Source of the DNA: Advenella incenata
GTDB lineage: Bacteria; Pseudomonadota; Gammaproteobacteria; Burkholderiales; Burkholderiaceae_B
Reading direction: 5' to 3'
Length of the DNA stretch: 64,000 nt
Assembly: GCF_004217095.1 (NCBI RefSeq)
Contig: NZ_SHKO01000001.1
Location: 1,848,234-1,912,233, forward strand
In this document: one piece after another, positions 11,106 through 20,707 of the stretch
Layout: the number at the start of each line of letters is the position of its first letter
Position numbering within the stretch: position 1 is the stretch's first letter
Translations under genes and position numbers: made by a program
The notes under the pieces: model-generated
Databases searched by the model: none
Seen by the model: the letters and a program-made list of their open reading frames with translations, nothing else
What the model was told of the DNA's origin: nothing

Positions 11106-11744
11106 ATGTTTACAACTGTTCTCTTTTATATTCTGGCCGTTATCCTGATCATTGCAGGTGCGCGTGTCATTACTGCGACCAGCCCGGTAACGGCGGTGCT
11201 GCACCTGATTCTGACGTTCTTTACGGCATCCATGCTCTGGATGCTGCTGGGCGCTGAGTTTCTGGCCCTGCTGCTGGTTCTGGTCTATGTGGGCGCCGTG
11301 ATGGTGCTGTTCCTGTTTGTGGTCATGATGATTGACATCACGCCGGCTCATTTGCGGTCCGGTTTCAAAACCTATCTGCCACTGGGGCTGGTGGTCGGTG
11401 GCGTCATGGTCCTGGAAATCGCCTTTGTACTGGGCAATATGTATCTGGGTTCGGGTCCGTCCATCTCCATGCCGGCCGATTACGACAACACCCGCCAATT
11501 GGGTATTGCCTTGTATTCCCAGTATTCCTACGCGATCCAGATTGGTGCAATGACGCTGCTGGTGGGCATGATCGCCGCGATTGCGCTGACCTTGCGCGAG
11601 CGCCGCAATCGCAAGTATGTTACCTCCGATCAGCAGTTGCGCGTAAAGGCATCCGATCGCCTGAAAATGGTCAATATTCCGTCACAGCGTGAATTGCCGA
11701 CGGCGGATGCACAGGATGTGAAACCAGCAGGGGAAGGCAAATGA
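11106..11744 (+). CDS. nuoJ: NADH-quinone oxidoreductase subunit J
   Basis: A 212-residue membrane subunit with five predicted helices. The family motif [29 protein letters not shown] includes the conserved region around helix 3 that takes part in proton coupling. The hydrophilic C-terminal tail (last 40 residues or so) is rich in charged residues. Its stop overlaps the nuoK start by four bases. Confidence 0.95.
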   Translation: MFTTVLFYILAVILIIAGARVITATSPVTAVLHLILTFFTASMLWMLLGAEFLALLLVLVYVGAVMVLFLFVVMMIDITPAHLRSGFKTYLPLGLVVGGVMVLEIAFVLGNMYLGSGPSISMPADYDNTRQLGIALYSQYSYAIQIGAMTLLVGMIAAIALTLRERRNRKYVTSDQQLRVKASDRLKMVNIPSQRELPTADAQDVKPAGEGK

Positions 11745-12067
11745 CCATATCACTCGCTCATTATTTGATCCTTGGCGCAATTATGTTTGCCATGGGCGTC
11801 TTTGGTATTTTTCTGAACCGTCGCAATCTGATCAGTCTGTTGATGTCGATCGAGCTTATGTTGCTGGCCGTCAATATCAATTTCGTTGCTTTCTCCAGCT
11901 GGATGCCGGGTGCTGATGGCATGCCGGATACAGCAGGACAGGTATTCGTATTTTTCATCCTTACGGTGGCCGCTGCCGAGGCGGCTATCGGCCTGGCGAT
12001 TCTTGTGATGCTGTTCCGTAAAATCAATTCAATCAACGTGGACGACATCGGTCGTTTGAAAGGGTAA
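11741..12067 (+). CDS. nuoK: NADH-quinone oxidoreductase subunit K
   Basis: A 108-residue, three-helix membrane subunit related to MrpC. The two membrane-buried glutamates of the family are present, in [12 protein letters not shown] and in [11 protein letters not shown]. The ATGA overlap with nuoJ indicates coupled translation. Confidence 0.96.
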   Translation: MTISLAHYLILGAIMFAMGVFGIFLNRRNLISLLMSIELMLLAVNINFVAFSSWMPGADGMPDTAGQVFVFFILTVAAAEAAIGLAILVMLFRKINSINVDDIGRLKG

Positions 12068-12076
12068 GGATCCGGA

Positions 12077-14116
12077 ATGAACAACTCCTTATCATCTTCA
12101 CTGCTTCTGGTCATTGCACTGGCTCCCTTGCTGGGCGCCATCCTTACTGGTTTTTTCGGAACCGGCTTTATCGGCCGCTCAGTCAGCCGCCGTGCTTCCC
12201 ACATGATCACGATCATCCTGGTGGCCGTGTCGTTCTTTGGTTCGGCCTACGTGCTGTACCAGGTTGGCTTTAACGGGGCTTACTATAACGATACGGTCTA
12301 TACGTGGAGCCTGATCGGCACCCGCGTCGCAGAGGTGGGCTTCCTGGTTGATGCGCTGACTGCGCTCATGATGGTTGTGGTCACGTCCGTATCGCTGATG
12401 GTTCACATCTATACCATCGGTTATATGTCCGATGATCCGGGCTATCAGCGTTTCTTCTCTTATATTTCGCTGTTCACCTTCTCCATGCTGATGCTGGTCA
12501 TGGCCAACAACATGCTGCAGCTGTTCTTTGGCTGGGAAGCGGTGGGCCTGGTCTCTTATCTGCTGATTGGTTTCTGGTACACGCGGCCTACGGCGATTTT
12601 CGCCAACATGAAGGCGTTCCTGATCAACCGCGTGGGCGATTTCGGCTTTGTGCTAGGCATTGCGTTGTTGTTTGCCTATACCGGTTCACTGAACTACACC
12701 GACGTTTTTGCCCAGTCCGACAAACTGGCAGCCACCGCTTTTCCGGGTACCGACTGGCACCTGATCACGGTTGCATGTATCTGCCTGTTTATCGGTGCCA
12801 TGGGTAAATCGGCTCAGGTGCCGCTGCATGCCTGGCTGCCTGACTCCATGGAAGGCCCGACCCCCATCTCCGCCCTGATTCACGCGGCAACGATGGTGAC
12901 TGCCGGTATCTTCATGGTCGCGCGTTTCTCGCCCCTGTTTGAACTGTCTCCCACGGCGCTTTCATTTGTGATCGTGATCGGCAGTATCGGTGCACTGTTC
13001 CTGGGTATTCTGGGTATCATTCAGAACGACATCAAACGGGTGGTTGCCTATTCGACCCTGTCTCAATTGGGTTATATGACAGTGGCGCTGGGTGCATCGG
13101 CTTATCCGATAGCCATTTTCCACCTGATGACGCACGCTTTCTTTAAAGCGCTGCTGTTCCTTGGCGCCGGTTCCGTGATTATCGGCATGCACCATGACCA
13201 GGACATCCGCAATATGGGTGGCTTGCGCAAGTACATGCCAATCACCTGGATCACCTTCCTGATCGGAACCTTGTCATTGGTCGGTACGCCATTCTTTGCC
13301 GGTTTTTACTCCAAAGAACATATCATCGAGGCTGCCGGCGCAGCAACGGTATGGGGTAGCGGGTTCGCCTATTGGGCAACGCTGATCGGGGTATTCGTCA
13401 CGTCGCTGTACTCTTTCCGCGTGTACTTTCTGGTGTTTCACGGCAAGCCGCGATTCAATACCGATGGTCATGCGCATAACGGCGACGATCATGCCGCTGC
13501 ACACGATACGCACGGCCATGATGACCACCATCACGGCGGCACGCCACACGAGTCTCCATGGGTTGTGACACTGCCTCTGGTACTGCTGGCCATCCCTTCC
13601 ATTGTGATTGGCGCCTGGGTGATTGATCCGCTGCTGTTCGGCGATTTCTTCAAGGGCGTGATTACGGTTTCCGAAGCACATCCGGCCATGCAGGAACTGG
13701 CGCATGAGTTTCACGGCTGGGTTGCATATGGCCTGCATGCTTTCATCACAGTGCCGTTCTGGCTGATGATCGCCGGACTGGTCGTTGCGTGGTACTGCTA
13801 TCTGGTCAATCCGGCGCTGCCTGCGCGCGTTTATCGCTCGCTGTCAGGCGTCAATCGGATCCTGGAAAACAAATACTATGTAGACTGGGTCAACGAAAAC
13901 ATCTTTGCGCGTGGTGCCCGTGGTCTGGGTATGCTGTTCTGGAACGTTGGCGACAAGGGTGTGATCGATGGCGGACTGGTCTCGGGCAGTACGCGTCTTG
14001 TCGGGCTGTTGGCTGCCATCAGCCGCCATCTGCAATCTGGTTATATTTACCATTATGCATTTGCCATGATCGTTGGCGTAATTGCCTTCATTTCAATATT
14101 TGTGCTGGTACTTTAA
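12077..14116 (+). CDS. nuoL: NADH-quinone oxidoreductase subunit L
   Basis: A 679-residue antiporter-like subunit, the distal proton channel with the long lateral helix. Core motifs include LFFGWEAVGLVSYLLIGFWY, KSAQVPLHAWLPDSMEGPTPISALIHAATMV and HLMTHAFFKALLFLGAGSVI. A histidine/aspartate-rich hydrophilic loop lies at about residues 464-492, encoded near 13466-13552, between membrane segments. nuoM follows one base after the stop. Confidence 0.96.
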   Translation: MNNSLSSSLLLVIALAPLLGAILTGFFGTGFIGRSVSRRASHMITIILVAVSFFGSAYVLYQVGFNGAYYNDTVYTWSLIGTRVAEVGFLVDALTALMMVVVTSVSLMVHIYTIGYMSDDPGYQRFFSYISLFTFSMLMLVMANNMLQLFFGWEAVGLVSYLLIGFWYTRPTAIFANMKAFLINRVGDFGFVLGIALLFAYTGSLNYTDVFAQSDKLAATAFPGTDWHLITVACICLFIGAMGKSAQVPLHAWLPDSMEGPTPISALIHAATMVTAGIFMVARFSPLFELSPTALSFVIVIGSIGALFLGILGIIQNDIKRVVAYSTLSQLGYMTVALGASAYPIAIFHLMTHAFFKALLFLGAGSVIIGMHHDQDIRNMGGLRKYMPITWITFLIGTLSLVGTPFFAGFYSKEHIIEAAGAATVWGSGFAYWATLIGVFVTSLYSFRVYFLVFHGKPRFNTDGHAHNGDDHAAAHDTHGHDDHHHGGTPHESPWVVTLPLVLLAIPSIVIGAWVIDPLLFGDFFKGVITVSEAHPAMQELAHEFHGWVAYGLHAFITVPFWLMIAGLVVAWYCYLVNPALPARVYRSLSGVNRILENKYYVDWVNENIFARGARGLGMLFWNVGDKGVIDGGLVSGSTRLVGLLAAISRHLQSGYIYHYAFAMIVGVIAFISIFVLVL

Positions 14117-14117
14117 G

Positions 14118-15608
14118 ATGGGCGAAATGACTTCTACCTTACCCTGGCTGTCCCTGGCAATTTTTGTGCCGATCGTTGCCGGTATTCTGGTTCTGATCAT
14201 GGGCAGCGATGAACGCGCCGATTTCACCCGCAAGCTGGCACTCTTCGGCTCCGTGATCAGCTTTCTGGTCACCTTGCCGGTGTATTTTGGTTTTGACGGT
14301 TCAACGGCGCAAATGCAGTTTGTCGAAAAAACGCCCTGGATCGATGCCTTCTCTGCGACCTATCATCTGGGCGTGGACGGTATTTCGATGTGGCTGGTGC
14401 TGCTCACGTCCTTTATCACGGTGATTGTCGTGCTGGCCGGTTGGGAAGTGATCACCAAGCGTGTTGCTCAGTACATGGCCGCGTTCCTGATCCTGTCTGG
14501 CCTGATGGTTGGGGTGTTTGCCGCCCTGGACGGTCTGCTGTTCTATATATTCTTCGAAGCTACGCTGATCCCGATGTATATTATCATCGGCGTTTGGGGC
14601 GGCCCGAATCGTGTTTATGCAGCGTTCAAGTTCTTCCTGTATACGCTGCTTGGCTCATTGCTGACATTGGTCGCTTTCATTTATCTGTATACGCAGACCG
14701 GGTCGTTCGACATTCAGGTCTGGCAGCAGGCCAAGCTGGGCTATACGCCGCAAATGCTGATCTTCTTTGCATTGCTGGCTGCCTTTGCCGTCAAGGTCCC
14801 CATGTGGCCGGTACACACGTGGTTGCCGGATGCACACGTGGAAGCGCCTACCGGTGGTTCGATCGTGCTGGCCGCGATCATGCTCAAGCTGGGCGCCTAC
14901 GGTTTCTTGCGGTTTTCTCTGCCCATTGCGCCGGATGCGTCGCACAGCATGGCCGGCCTGATGATAGGGCTGTCGCTGGTTGCCGTGATCTATATCGGCC
15001 TGGTGGCGATCGTTCAGGACGACATGAAAAAACTGGTGGCGTATTCATCGGTCGCTCACATGGGTTTTGTCACCCTGGGCTTTTTCCTGTTCAATACAGC
15101 AGGCATGGAAGGCGCGATTATTCAGATGATCTCGCACGGTTTTGTCTCGGGCGCCATGTTCCTGTGTATCGGCATCCTGTATGATCGCCTGCATACGCGG
15201 CGCATTGCCGATTACGGCGGTGTGATTAACACGATGCCCAAGTTCGTCACGTTCTTTGTATTGTTTTCGATGGCCAATAGCGGCCTGCCTGCGACCAGCG
15301 GATTCGTTGGCGAGTTCTATGTGATTCTGGGTGCAGTCGAGCATAACTTCTGGATCGGCCTGCTTACCGCGACCGCGCTGATCCTGGGTGCATCGTACTC
15401 GTTGTGGATGGTCAAGCGCGTCGCCTATGGCGATATTACCAATGAAGCGGTAAAGCAGATGAAAGATGTCAATTGCCGCGAATATGCACTGCTGGCAATT
15501 CTGGCGATCTTTGTGCTGGTAATGGGTATCTATCCGAAACTGTTTACCGATGTGATGCACGTGTCCGTCCAGCAATTGCTGGATCACGTGGCCGTTTCTA
15601 AACTGTAA
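14118..15608 (+). CDS. nuoM: NADH-quinone oxidoreductase subunit M
   Basis: A 496-residue antiporter-like proton channel of complex I. It carries FFEATLIPMYIIIGVWGG (key buried glutamate), VKVPMWPVHTWLPDAHVEAPTGGSIVLAAIMLK and the later MISHGFVSGAMFL. The start at 14118 directly after the nuoL stop is chosen; a second ATG at 14127 is equally possible, while an in-frame ATG at 14082 would overlap nuoL by 35 bases. Confidence 0.95.
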   Translation: MGEMTSTLPWLSLAIFVPIVAGILVLIMGSDERADFTRKLALFGSVISFLVTLPVYFGFDGSTAQMQFVEKTPWIDAFSATYHLGVDGISMWLVLLTSFITVIVVLAGWEVITKRVAQYMAAFLILSGLMVGVFAALDGLLFYIFFEATLIPMYIIIGVWGGPNRVYAAFKFFLYTLLGSLLTLVAFIYLYTQTGSFDIQVWQQAKLGYTPQMLIFFALLAAFAVKVPMWPVHTWLPDAHVEAPTGGSIVLAAIMLKLGAYGFLRFSLPIAPDASHSMAGLMIGLSLVAVIYIGLVAIVQDDMKKLVAYSSVAHMGFVTLGFFLFNTAGMEGAIIQMISHGFVSGAMFLCIGILYDRLHTRRIADYGGVINTMPKFVTFFVLFSMANSGLPATSGFVGEFYVILGAVEHNFWIGLLTATALILGASYSLWMVKRVAYGDITNEAVKQMKDVNCREYALLAILAIFVLVMGIYPKLFTDVMHVSVQQLLDHVAVSKL

Positions 15609-15620
15609 GACTGAGTCATC

Positions 15621-17102
15621 ATGGAAAATCAATTTAATTTTGCACTTGCAGCGCCTGAAATCATTCTGGTGATCATGGCCATGGGCATTCTGGTTTACGA
15701 TGCATTCAGTCATGAAGCCAGTCGCAAAACCACCTATGTATTTTCGCTGTGCGCGCTGATCATTCTGACAGTGGTATCACTGATGCAGTGGAATAGCGGT
15801 ATTGGCGGCACCACCTTTTATGGCATGTATGTTGCCGATCCGCTGGCGCACTTTCTGAAGATCGCGTCATATCTGGCGGTGCTGGTCACGCTGATCTACA
15901 GCCGCCAGTATGTGGTGGATCGTGACATGTCCAAGTCGGGAGAATTGTATCCGCTGACGCTGTGCGCGTTGCTGGGACAGATGGTGATGATTTCCGCAAG
16001 CAGCATGCTGACCATTTATCTGGGCCTGGAGCTGATGTCCCTGGCTCTGTACACCCTGGTTGCGCTGCGCCGTGATTCTTTGGTTGCCACCGAGTCGGCC
16101 ATGAAATATTTCGTGCTGGGTGCGCTGGCTTCCGGCTTCATGCTTTACGGTATTTCAATGGTGTACGGTGCGACCGGCCACGTGGATCTGGCCGGGGTAA
16201 TGCAGGTTATCCGCAGCGGTCAGGCAGGTGAAATGACCCTGGTCCTGGGTACGGTCTTTGTTGTTGCCGGTTTGGCATTCAAACTGGGCGCCGTGCCATT
16301 TCATATGTGGATTCCCGACGTCTATCAAGGGGCGCCCACTGCCATTACGCTGACAATCGGCGCTGCGCCGAAGCTGGCGGCGCTGGCTATCACGCTGCGT
16401 CTGCTGATCGAAGGACTTAATGGTGTTGCCTTAAGCTGGCAGCCCATGCTGATCATTCTGGCGGTACTGTCGCTGGCCATTGGTAATCTGACTGCGATCA
16501 TGCAGACCAACTTCAAGCGGATGCTGGCTTATTCCACCATTTCGCATGTCGGCTTTGTGCTGCTTGGGCTGCTCTCAGGCGTTGCTGCTAACGGTACGGT
16601 TATGAGCGGCGCCTATGCCTCGTCTCTGTTTTATATCGTGACCTATGTGCTGACTACCCTGGCCAGTTTCGGCTTGGTGCTGTTGATGAGCCGCCAGGGT
16701 TTTGAATGCGAAAATATCGACGATCTCAAGGGCCTGAATCAACGCAGTCCGCTGATGGCCTTCGGCATGTTGTTGCTGATGTTCTCTTTGGCAGGTATTC
16801 CGCCACTGGTCGGCTTTCACGCTAAACTGGTCGTCTTGCAGGCAGTGGTGTCGGCCGGGCATGTGTGGCTGGCGATCTATGCAGTCCTGTGTTCGCTGAT
16901 TGGTGCGTTTTACTATCTTCGCGTTGTCAAAGTGGTGTATTTCGACGAACCGGTGCAAGGGGTTCCGGCTCCTGATACGGCCTGGTCATTCCGCAGCGGC
17001 GTGATGTCGGTCAATGGTCTGCTGATCATTGTGCTGGGTGTCTTGCCGGGCGGCCTGATGACCCTGTGCGTGCAGGTCATTGACGCTTCACTAAAATTCT
17101 GA
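15621..17102 (+). CDS. nuoN: NADH-quinone oxidoreductase subunit N
   Basis: A 493-residue antiporter-like membrane subunit. Typical blocks are [49 protein letters not shown] and [21 protein letters not shown]. It is the last complex I gene and is followed after 14 bases by a DUF2818 gene, which probably shares its transcript. Confidence 0.96.
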   Translation: MENQFNFALAAPEIILVIMAMGILVYDAFSHEASRKTTYVFSLCALIILTVVSLMQWNSGIGGTTFYGMYVADPLAHFLKIASYLAVLVTLIYSRQYVVDRDMSKSGELYPLTLCALLGQMVMISASSMLTIYLGLELMSLALYTLVALRRDSLVATESAMKYFVLGALASGFMLYGISMVYGATGHVDLAGVMQVIRSGQAGEMTLVLGTVFVVAGLAFKLGAVPFHMWIPDVYQGAPTAITLTIGAAPKLAALAITLRLLIEGLNGVALSWQPMLIILAVLSLAIGNLTAIMQTNFKRMLAYSTISHVGFVLLGLLSGVAANGTVMSGAYASSLFYIVTYVLTTLASFGLVLLMSRQGFECENIDDLKGLNQRSPLMAFGMLLLMFSLAGIPPLVGFHAKLVVLQAVVSAGHVWLAIYAVLCSLIGAFYYLRVVKVVYFDEPVQGVPAPDTAWSFRSGVMSVNGLLIIVLGVLPGGLMTLCVQVIDASLKF

Positions 17103-17116
17103 CGGACTGATCCTTT

Positions 17117-17620
17117 ATGTATCCTGCTGAATCGATCTGGATTTTCATAGCGCTGGCGTTTGTGTTTGCCATCGCACCGTTTCTGACCGAAAGGGCCTTT
17201 GTCTTTACGTTATGGTCGCAAACGGGCGAGGGGCAAAATCCACTCTGGTTCTATCCGCTGCGCGCCTTGCTATCGTATGCGGTGCTTGGCGCCGGTTGCT
17301 GGCTGCTTGGAACACAGGCCGGGAACCTGACTTATATGCTGGCAGGTGTATTGCTGCTGGGTTTGGCACTATATGCGCCGGGCGCCCTAGTTACGCCAAG
17401 CGTGCCGGTCAAGCATGTGAGTACGCGCCTGCTGGAAGTGCTGATTGGCTATTTTATTGTCGGCGCCATCGGCTTTGCCATTGAAGCCAACTACGCGAAT
17501 CCTTCAGTGAAAAACTGGGAGTTTTACGCGATTGCTGCGTGTCTGTACGTGGTGCTGGCCTATCCCGGCTTTGTCTGGCGCCATCTGATGAAGCATCCCG
17601 GGCGCCATAAAACGGCCTGA
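17117..17620 (+). CDS. DUF2818 family inner-membrane protein linked to complex I
   Basis: A 167-residue protein with about four predicted transmembrane helices. It matches the DUF2818 family, which in betaproteobacteria commonly sits directly after nuoN. The N-terminal pattern SIWIFIALAFVFAIAPFLTERAF and the C-terminal WEFYAIAACLYVVLAYPGFVWRHL are the recognisable parts. Family members I recall are nearer 100 residues, so the middle section here (about residues 45-115) is longer. Its function is unknown; position suggests a role in assembly or stability of complex I. A strong terminator follows 20 bases later. Confidence 0.85.
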   Translation: MYPAESIWIFIALAFVFAIAPFLTERAFVFTLWSQTGEGQNPLWFYPLRALLSYAVLGAGCWLLGTQAGNLTYMLAGVLLLGLALYAPGALVTPSVPVKHVSTRLLEVLIGYFIVGAIGFAIEANYANPSVKNWEFYAIAACLYVVLAYPGFVWRHLMKHPGRHKTA

Positions 17621-17642
17621 AGACAGCCTGGCTATTGAACCG

Positions 17643-17677
17643 AATCCCGGCAGTGCGCGCACTGGCCGGGATTTTTT
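17643..17677 (+). terminator. Intrinsic terminator of the nuo operon
   Basis: A long stem (TCCCGGC AGTGC paired with GCACT GGCCGGGA, one bulged G) is followed by six T. It lies 22 bases after the DUF2818 stop codon and closes the 15-kb complex I transcript. Confidence 0.9.
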
Positions 17678-17961
17678 ATGGAGACCGCCGACGTAGCGAT
17701 ATAAGGTGATGCCTATATCTGCGTAGATGTGTTTGGTGTGGTTGATCTGTTCTTGGTGGTGTGGCGTGGTGTGGTTGATCTGTTCTTGGTGGTGTGGTGT
17801 GGTGTGGTCGTGCTACGGTCGTACCACCACACCTCCAAACCCTCCACACCGCCACTATTTGCCACACGGCATTACACTGCATTGTATTGAGATGCATTAT
17901 TGCCTTAGATGGTATTGCTGTGCACAGCAGTTAAGCGACGATAGCGCGCTCATCCGTCTAT
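17678..17961. other. Convergent gap with G/T-rich repeats
   Basis: This stretch lies between the nuo terminator and the 3' end of the exonuclease gene on the other strand. It holds a 33-bp tandem repeat and an imperfect inverted repeat (listed separately). No gene is supported; open frames that cross it are products of the repeats. Confidence 0.5.
17734..17810 (+). repeat. 33-bp tandem repeat, about 2.3 copies
   Basis: Copies at 17734-17766 and 17767-17799 differ at one position; a partial third copy begins at 17800. The unit starts TGGTGTGGTTGATCTG and is almost pure G/T on this strand, with closely spaced GG pairs. The final part pairs imperfectly with ACCACCACACC at 17823-17833 (10 of 11 bases), so a hairpin is possible at 17801-17833. 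Confidence 0.9.
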
Positions 17962-18669
17962 TTACCGCCCGAGTATTTGCCGGTATTGCCGTTCTGCGAC
18001 GCCCAGGGTGTTGAGCGTGCGCCAGCCTTGTTGCTCGCATTTTTTGTTGATGCACAGAAACAGCTCGGCAGTCGCCAGCGCATCGGCCACTGCGTTGTGA
18101 CGCCGATGGTTGTGTATATTAAACAGTTGCATCCAGTCGTCCAGCGTTCTGTGATTCAAGGCTTGCTCGCGCATCAGGGCAGGGGCCAGATAGGCCAGGT
18201 CTATCCATTGCCTTTTTTTAAGATCGGTTTGCAGCCACATTTTCAGGCTTTTTTCGAGCATGGTCTGGTCAAAGGCGACATGGAAGGCCAGCAGAGGGTC
18301 GGAGCCGATATATTCAAGAAACTGCATGAGAGCCTCGGCCGGATCGATGCCGCTGCGTTGTTTTCCACCGGCAATGCCATGGATCAGAATATTGCTTTTG
18401 CTGCTGATCTGCTCTTGCCGTAGAACAATATCGAAGGCATCGTCCAGCATGATACGCCCGCGCTCAATGGCAACTGCGCCAATCGCGATCAGGGTATCTT
18501 TTTTCAGATTGAGGCCACTGGTTTCCACATCCAGCACCACGATTCTACTCTCAAGAACCGCCTGGGCGCCGCTGGGTTGCGGCAGTGCGCACCACGCCTC
18601 AAAGCGCGCTTGCAGCGAGGCAGGGCGCCGGTGTACATTGCGCGAACGGAAAAGCCCCAGCAGACTCAT
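17962..18669 (-). CDS. DnaQ-like 3'-5' exonuclease (DEDDh family)
   Basis: A 235-residue protein of the DnaQ/RNase T exonuclease superfamily. All five catalytic residues are visible: D47 and E49 in VVLDVETSG, D134 in FHVAFDQ, and H191 and D196 in HNAVADALATAE. It lacks the C-terminal tail that binds the polymerase alpha subunit, so it is probably not the replicative epsilon subunit. It follows the cNMP/CBS/DUF294 gene by 54 bases on the same strand. This pairing recurs in other proteobacteria, often near acetate uptake or activation genes; here no acetate gene is adjacent. Its substrate is unknown. Confidence 0.85.
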   Translation of the reverse strand: MSLLGLFRSRNVHRRPASLQARFEAWCALPQPSGAQAVLESRIVVLDVETSGLNLKKDTLIAIGAVAIERGRIMLDDAFDIVLRQEQISSKSNILIHGIAGGKQRSGIDPAEALMQFLEYIGSDPLLAFHVAFDQTMLEKSLKMWLQTDLKKRQWIDLAYLAPALMREQALNHRTLDDWMQLFNIHNHRRHNAVADALATAELFLCINKKCEQQGWRTLNTLGVAERQYRQILGR

Positions 18670-18723
18670 GGCTGTTGCCTCCTGACCGCTAGTCGAAATG
18701 ATCCTGGTGGTTGTCGCAGTGTC

Positions 18724-20610
18724 TTACAGTGCATATTTTACCGCCAGCATACTTTGCAGGGACTTGGCCAGCCTGAAGGCTTCACGCAGGATCCGATTAT
18801 CCAGGGCATTAAGCGTGCCTGGGTCGATCTGATTAGAGTAAGGCTGATTTTTTGCAGCGGCCTGATGATGCAATTGCATTCGCAATAACTGGATGTACAG
18901 GAATGCTTCTGCATAGGCGTCGGCCTGTTCCTGGCGCAGTCCGGCTTTCGGCCCTGCCTCTTTGAGGCGCAGCACCGTATTGGTGTGGGTGCTGGCTGTC
19001 TGCAGTGCCAGTATGCGTGCGGCGTCGACAAAGAGTACCGCTGCCTGGGTCTTCAGATCCAGGGTGTTGTCCTGGCTGGTCACGAAATCACGGAACAGTC
19101 CCAGTGGTGGTTTGCGTGACAGCGCAGTCTGCGTCAGAAAACGCAGAAACAGCGGGTGCTGTGTCAGGGTCTGGTTCAGCCATTGGCGCAGCGAGGTGGC
19201 CAGTTGCTCATTGCCTTCCAACGCACGAAAATCAAAGAAGATGGTGGAGTGCATGATTGCCTGCGGATCGGGGCTGCTGATCCAGGTGCCAAAGCGTGCG
19301 CGCCATTCTTCGGTGCTCAGGCACCATTGCGGGTTCGACGCCATGATATTGCCTTTGCACAAGGGAAAGCCGCAGATATCCAGGGCCTCATTAACCTCTT
19401 TGGCAAACGCCAGCAGGATAGGTCGTCTCGCTTGGGCTTGCTGCGCATCGGTGGCGCTAAAGATAATACCATTGTCCTGATCGGTATAGAGCGTCTGTTC
19501 CATGCGGCCTTCGGAGCCCAGCGCCAGCCAGCAATAGTCCAGTGTCTGCACCTGCGGGTGCCGTTCGCGCATCAAGCGGGAAATCTGGTTCAGCGTCAGA
19601 TCGTTCAAGACTGAAATAATCTGTGTAATCTGTTCTACAGCGATACCCTGGGCCATCATATTGTCGCCCAGCTTGCGAATATCGTCGCAGCAGGCGGCGA
19701 CCTCCTGGACCGATTGCGCTGCCTGCAGACGCAGATTGATTTGTCGCAGGCTGATTCGCTGCAGCGAGAACAGGTCTTTTTCCGACACCATTCCGTGCAG
19801 TCTGCCAGTGTCGCCGTCGGCGACCACGATATGCCTGAATCCACGCCTGGCCATGATGAGCGCGGCTTCAGAGGCGGGAGCATCCGGCGGCAGCGAAACT
19901 GGATCTGCCGTCATGTAGCCGGCAAAGGGGGCATCCAGATCGGCCTGCGGCAGTGCGACCCGGGTAAGCAGGTCTTGCAATGTGAAAATGCCGACCACCT
20001 GCTTATTGACATCGACCGCGATGATGGAGCCAACCTGCTGTTCCTTCATGTGTTGCAAGACTTCGCGTAGCGGCAGGCTGGGTGAACAGGTAACCGGCTC
20101 TCTTCGGATCAGTTGCCGCAAGGGCATAGTCAGCGGCGGGTGTTCAGCGCTGCTGCGACTATATTGCGCCTGGATAATCTGTTTGGAGTACTCAAGAAGC
20201 AGGGCGGTGCGCTGCTCGCAATAGTCTCGGAAAACAGGCGATTCTGCGCGCAGTTGGGCAAAGCCGGCAAGGCACAGTTCATAGACAAAAGTATCGGTTG
20301 CCGCCACGAATTGGCTGCCGGGGGAGCGACGAGCCAGGATGGCGCCCAGGGGAAAGCATTCGCCCTCGTGCAATTCGAAGGTATCGCGGTACTGACGGGC
20401 TGAGCTGGCCAGTTGTTCAGTCTGGACAATACCCTGTTTGACGATATAGAAGGTTTCGGGTGGTGGCGCGTTGGCCGGGATAATAGTCTCGCCCTTGGCG
20501 AAGTAATTGATGGCCAGTCGGCCCGCCAGTGCGTCCAGTACGTGCTCCTGCATGTTCTGAAAGGGGGGGAAGCGTCTCAGATGCTCTACGATGGCCTGAT
20601 TCAACTGCAT
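18724..20610 (-). CDS. cNMP-binding/CBS/DUF294 nucleotidyltransferase-like protein
   Basis: A 628-residue cytosolic signalling-type protein. Residues about 10-140 form a cyclic-nucleotide-binding-like domain, about 160-275 a CBS pair, about 300-430 the DUF294 nucleotidyltransferase-like domain with LGSEGRMEQTLYTDQDNG (GS...DxD pattern like GlnD/KNTase folds), and the rest the DUF294 C-terminal helical domain. The ATG at 20610 (MQLNQAIVEHL) is preferred over one 60 bases upstream because a CAGGGA ribosome binding site sits just before it. Homologues are annotated as putative signal-transduction nucleotidyltransferases; target and ligand are not known. It is paired with the exonuclease gene downstream. 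Confidence 0.82.
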   Translation of the reverse strand: MQLNQAIVEHLRRFPPFQNMQEHVLDALAGRLAINYFAKGETIIPANAPPPETFYIVKQGIVQTEQLASSARQYRDTFELHEGECFPLGAILARRSPGSQFVAATDTFVYELCLAGFAQLRAESPVFRDYCEQRTALLLEYSKQIIQAQYSRSSAEHPPLTMPLRQLIRREPVTCSPSLPLREVLQHMKEQQVGSIIAVDVNKQVVGIFTLQDLLTRVALPQADLDAPFAGYMTADPVSLPPDAPASEAALIMARRGFRHIVVADGDTGRLHGMVSEKDLFSLQRISLRQINLRLQAAQSVQEVAACCDDIRKLGDNMMAQGIAVEQITQIISVLNDLTLNQISRLMRERHPQVQTLDYCWLALGSEGRMEQTLYTDQDNGIIFSATDAQQAQARRPILLAFAKEVNEALDICGFPLCKGNIMASNPQWCLSTEEWRARFGTWISSPDPQAIMHSTIFFDFRALEGNEQLATSLRQWLNQTLTQHPLFLRFLTQTALSRKPPLGLFRDFVTSQDNTLDLKTQAAVLFVDAARILALQTASTHTNTVLRLKEAGPKAGLRQEQADAYAEAFLYIQLLRMQLHHQAAAKNQPYSNQIDPGTLNALDNRILREAFRLAKSLQSMLAVKYAL

Positions 20611-20707
20611 GGTATGTCCCTGGCAATGGGTTGTCGTCTGTCGGGCAGTATGCGATTCCTTCACGGGCAAGGTTGTTGCAGGATCTATTTTATACCTGCT
20701 TGCTTCT

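Noticed and set aside
17727-18014. Open frame through the 33-bp repeats
   Set aside because: 33 is a multiple of three, so the repeat stays open by itself; the frame also runs into the exonuclease gene on the other strand.
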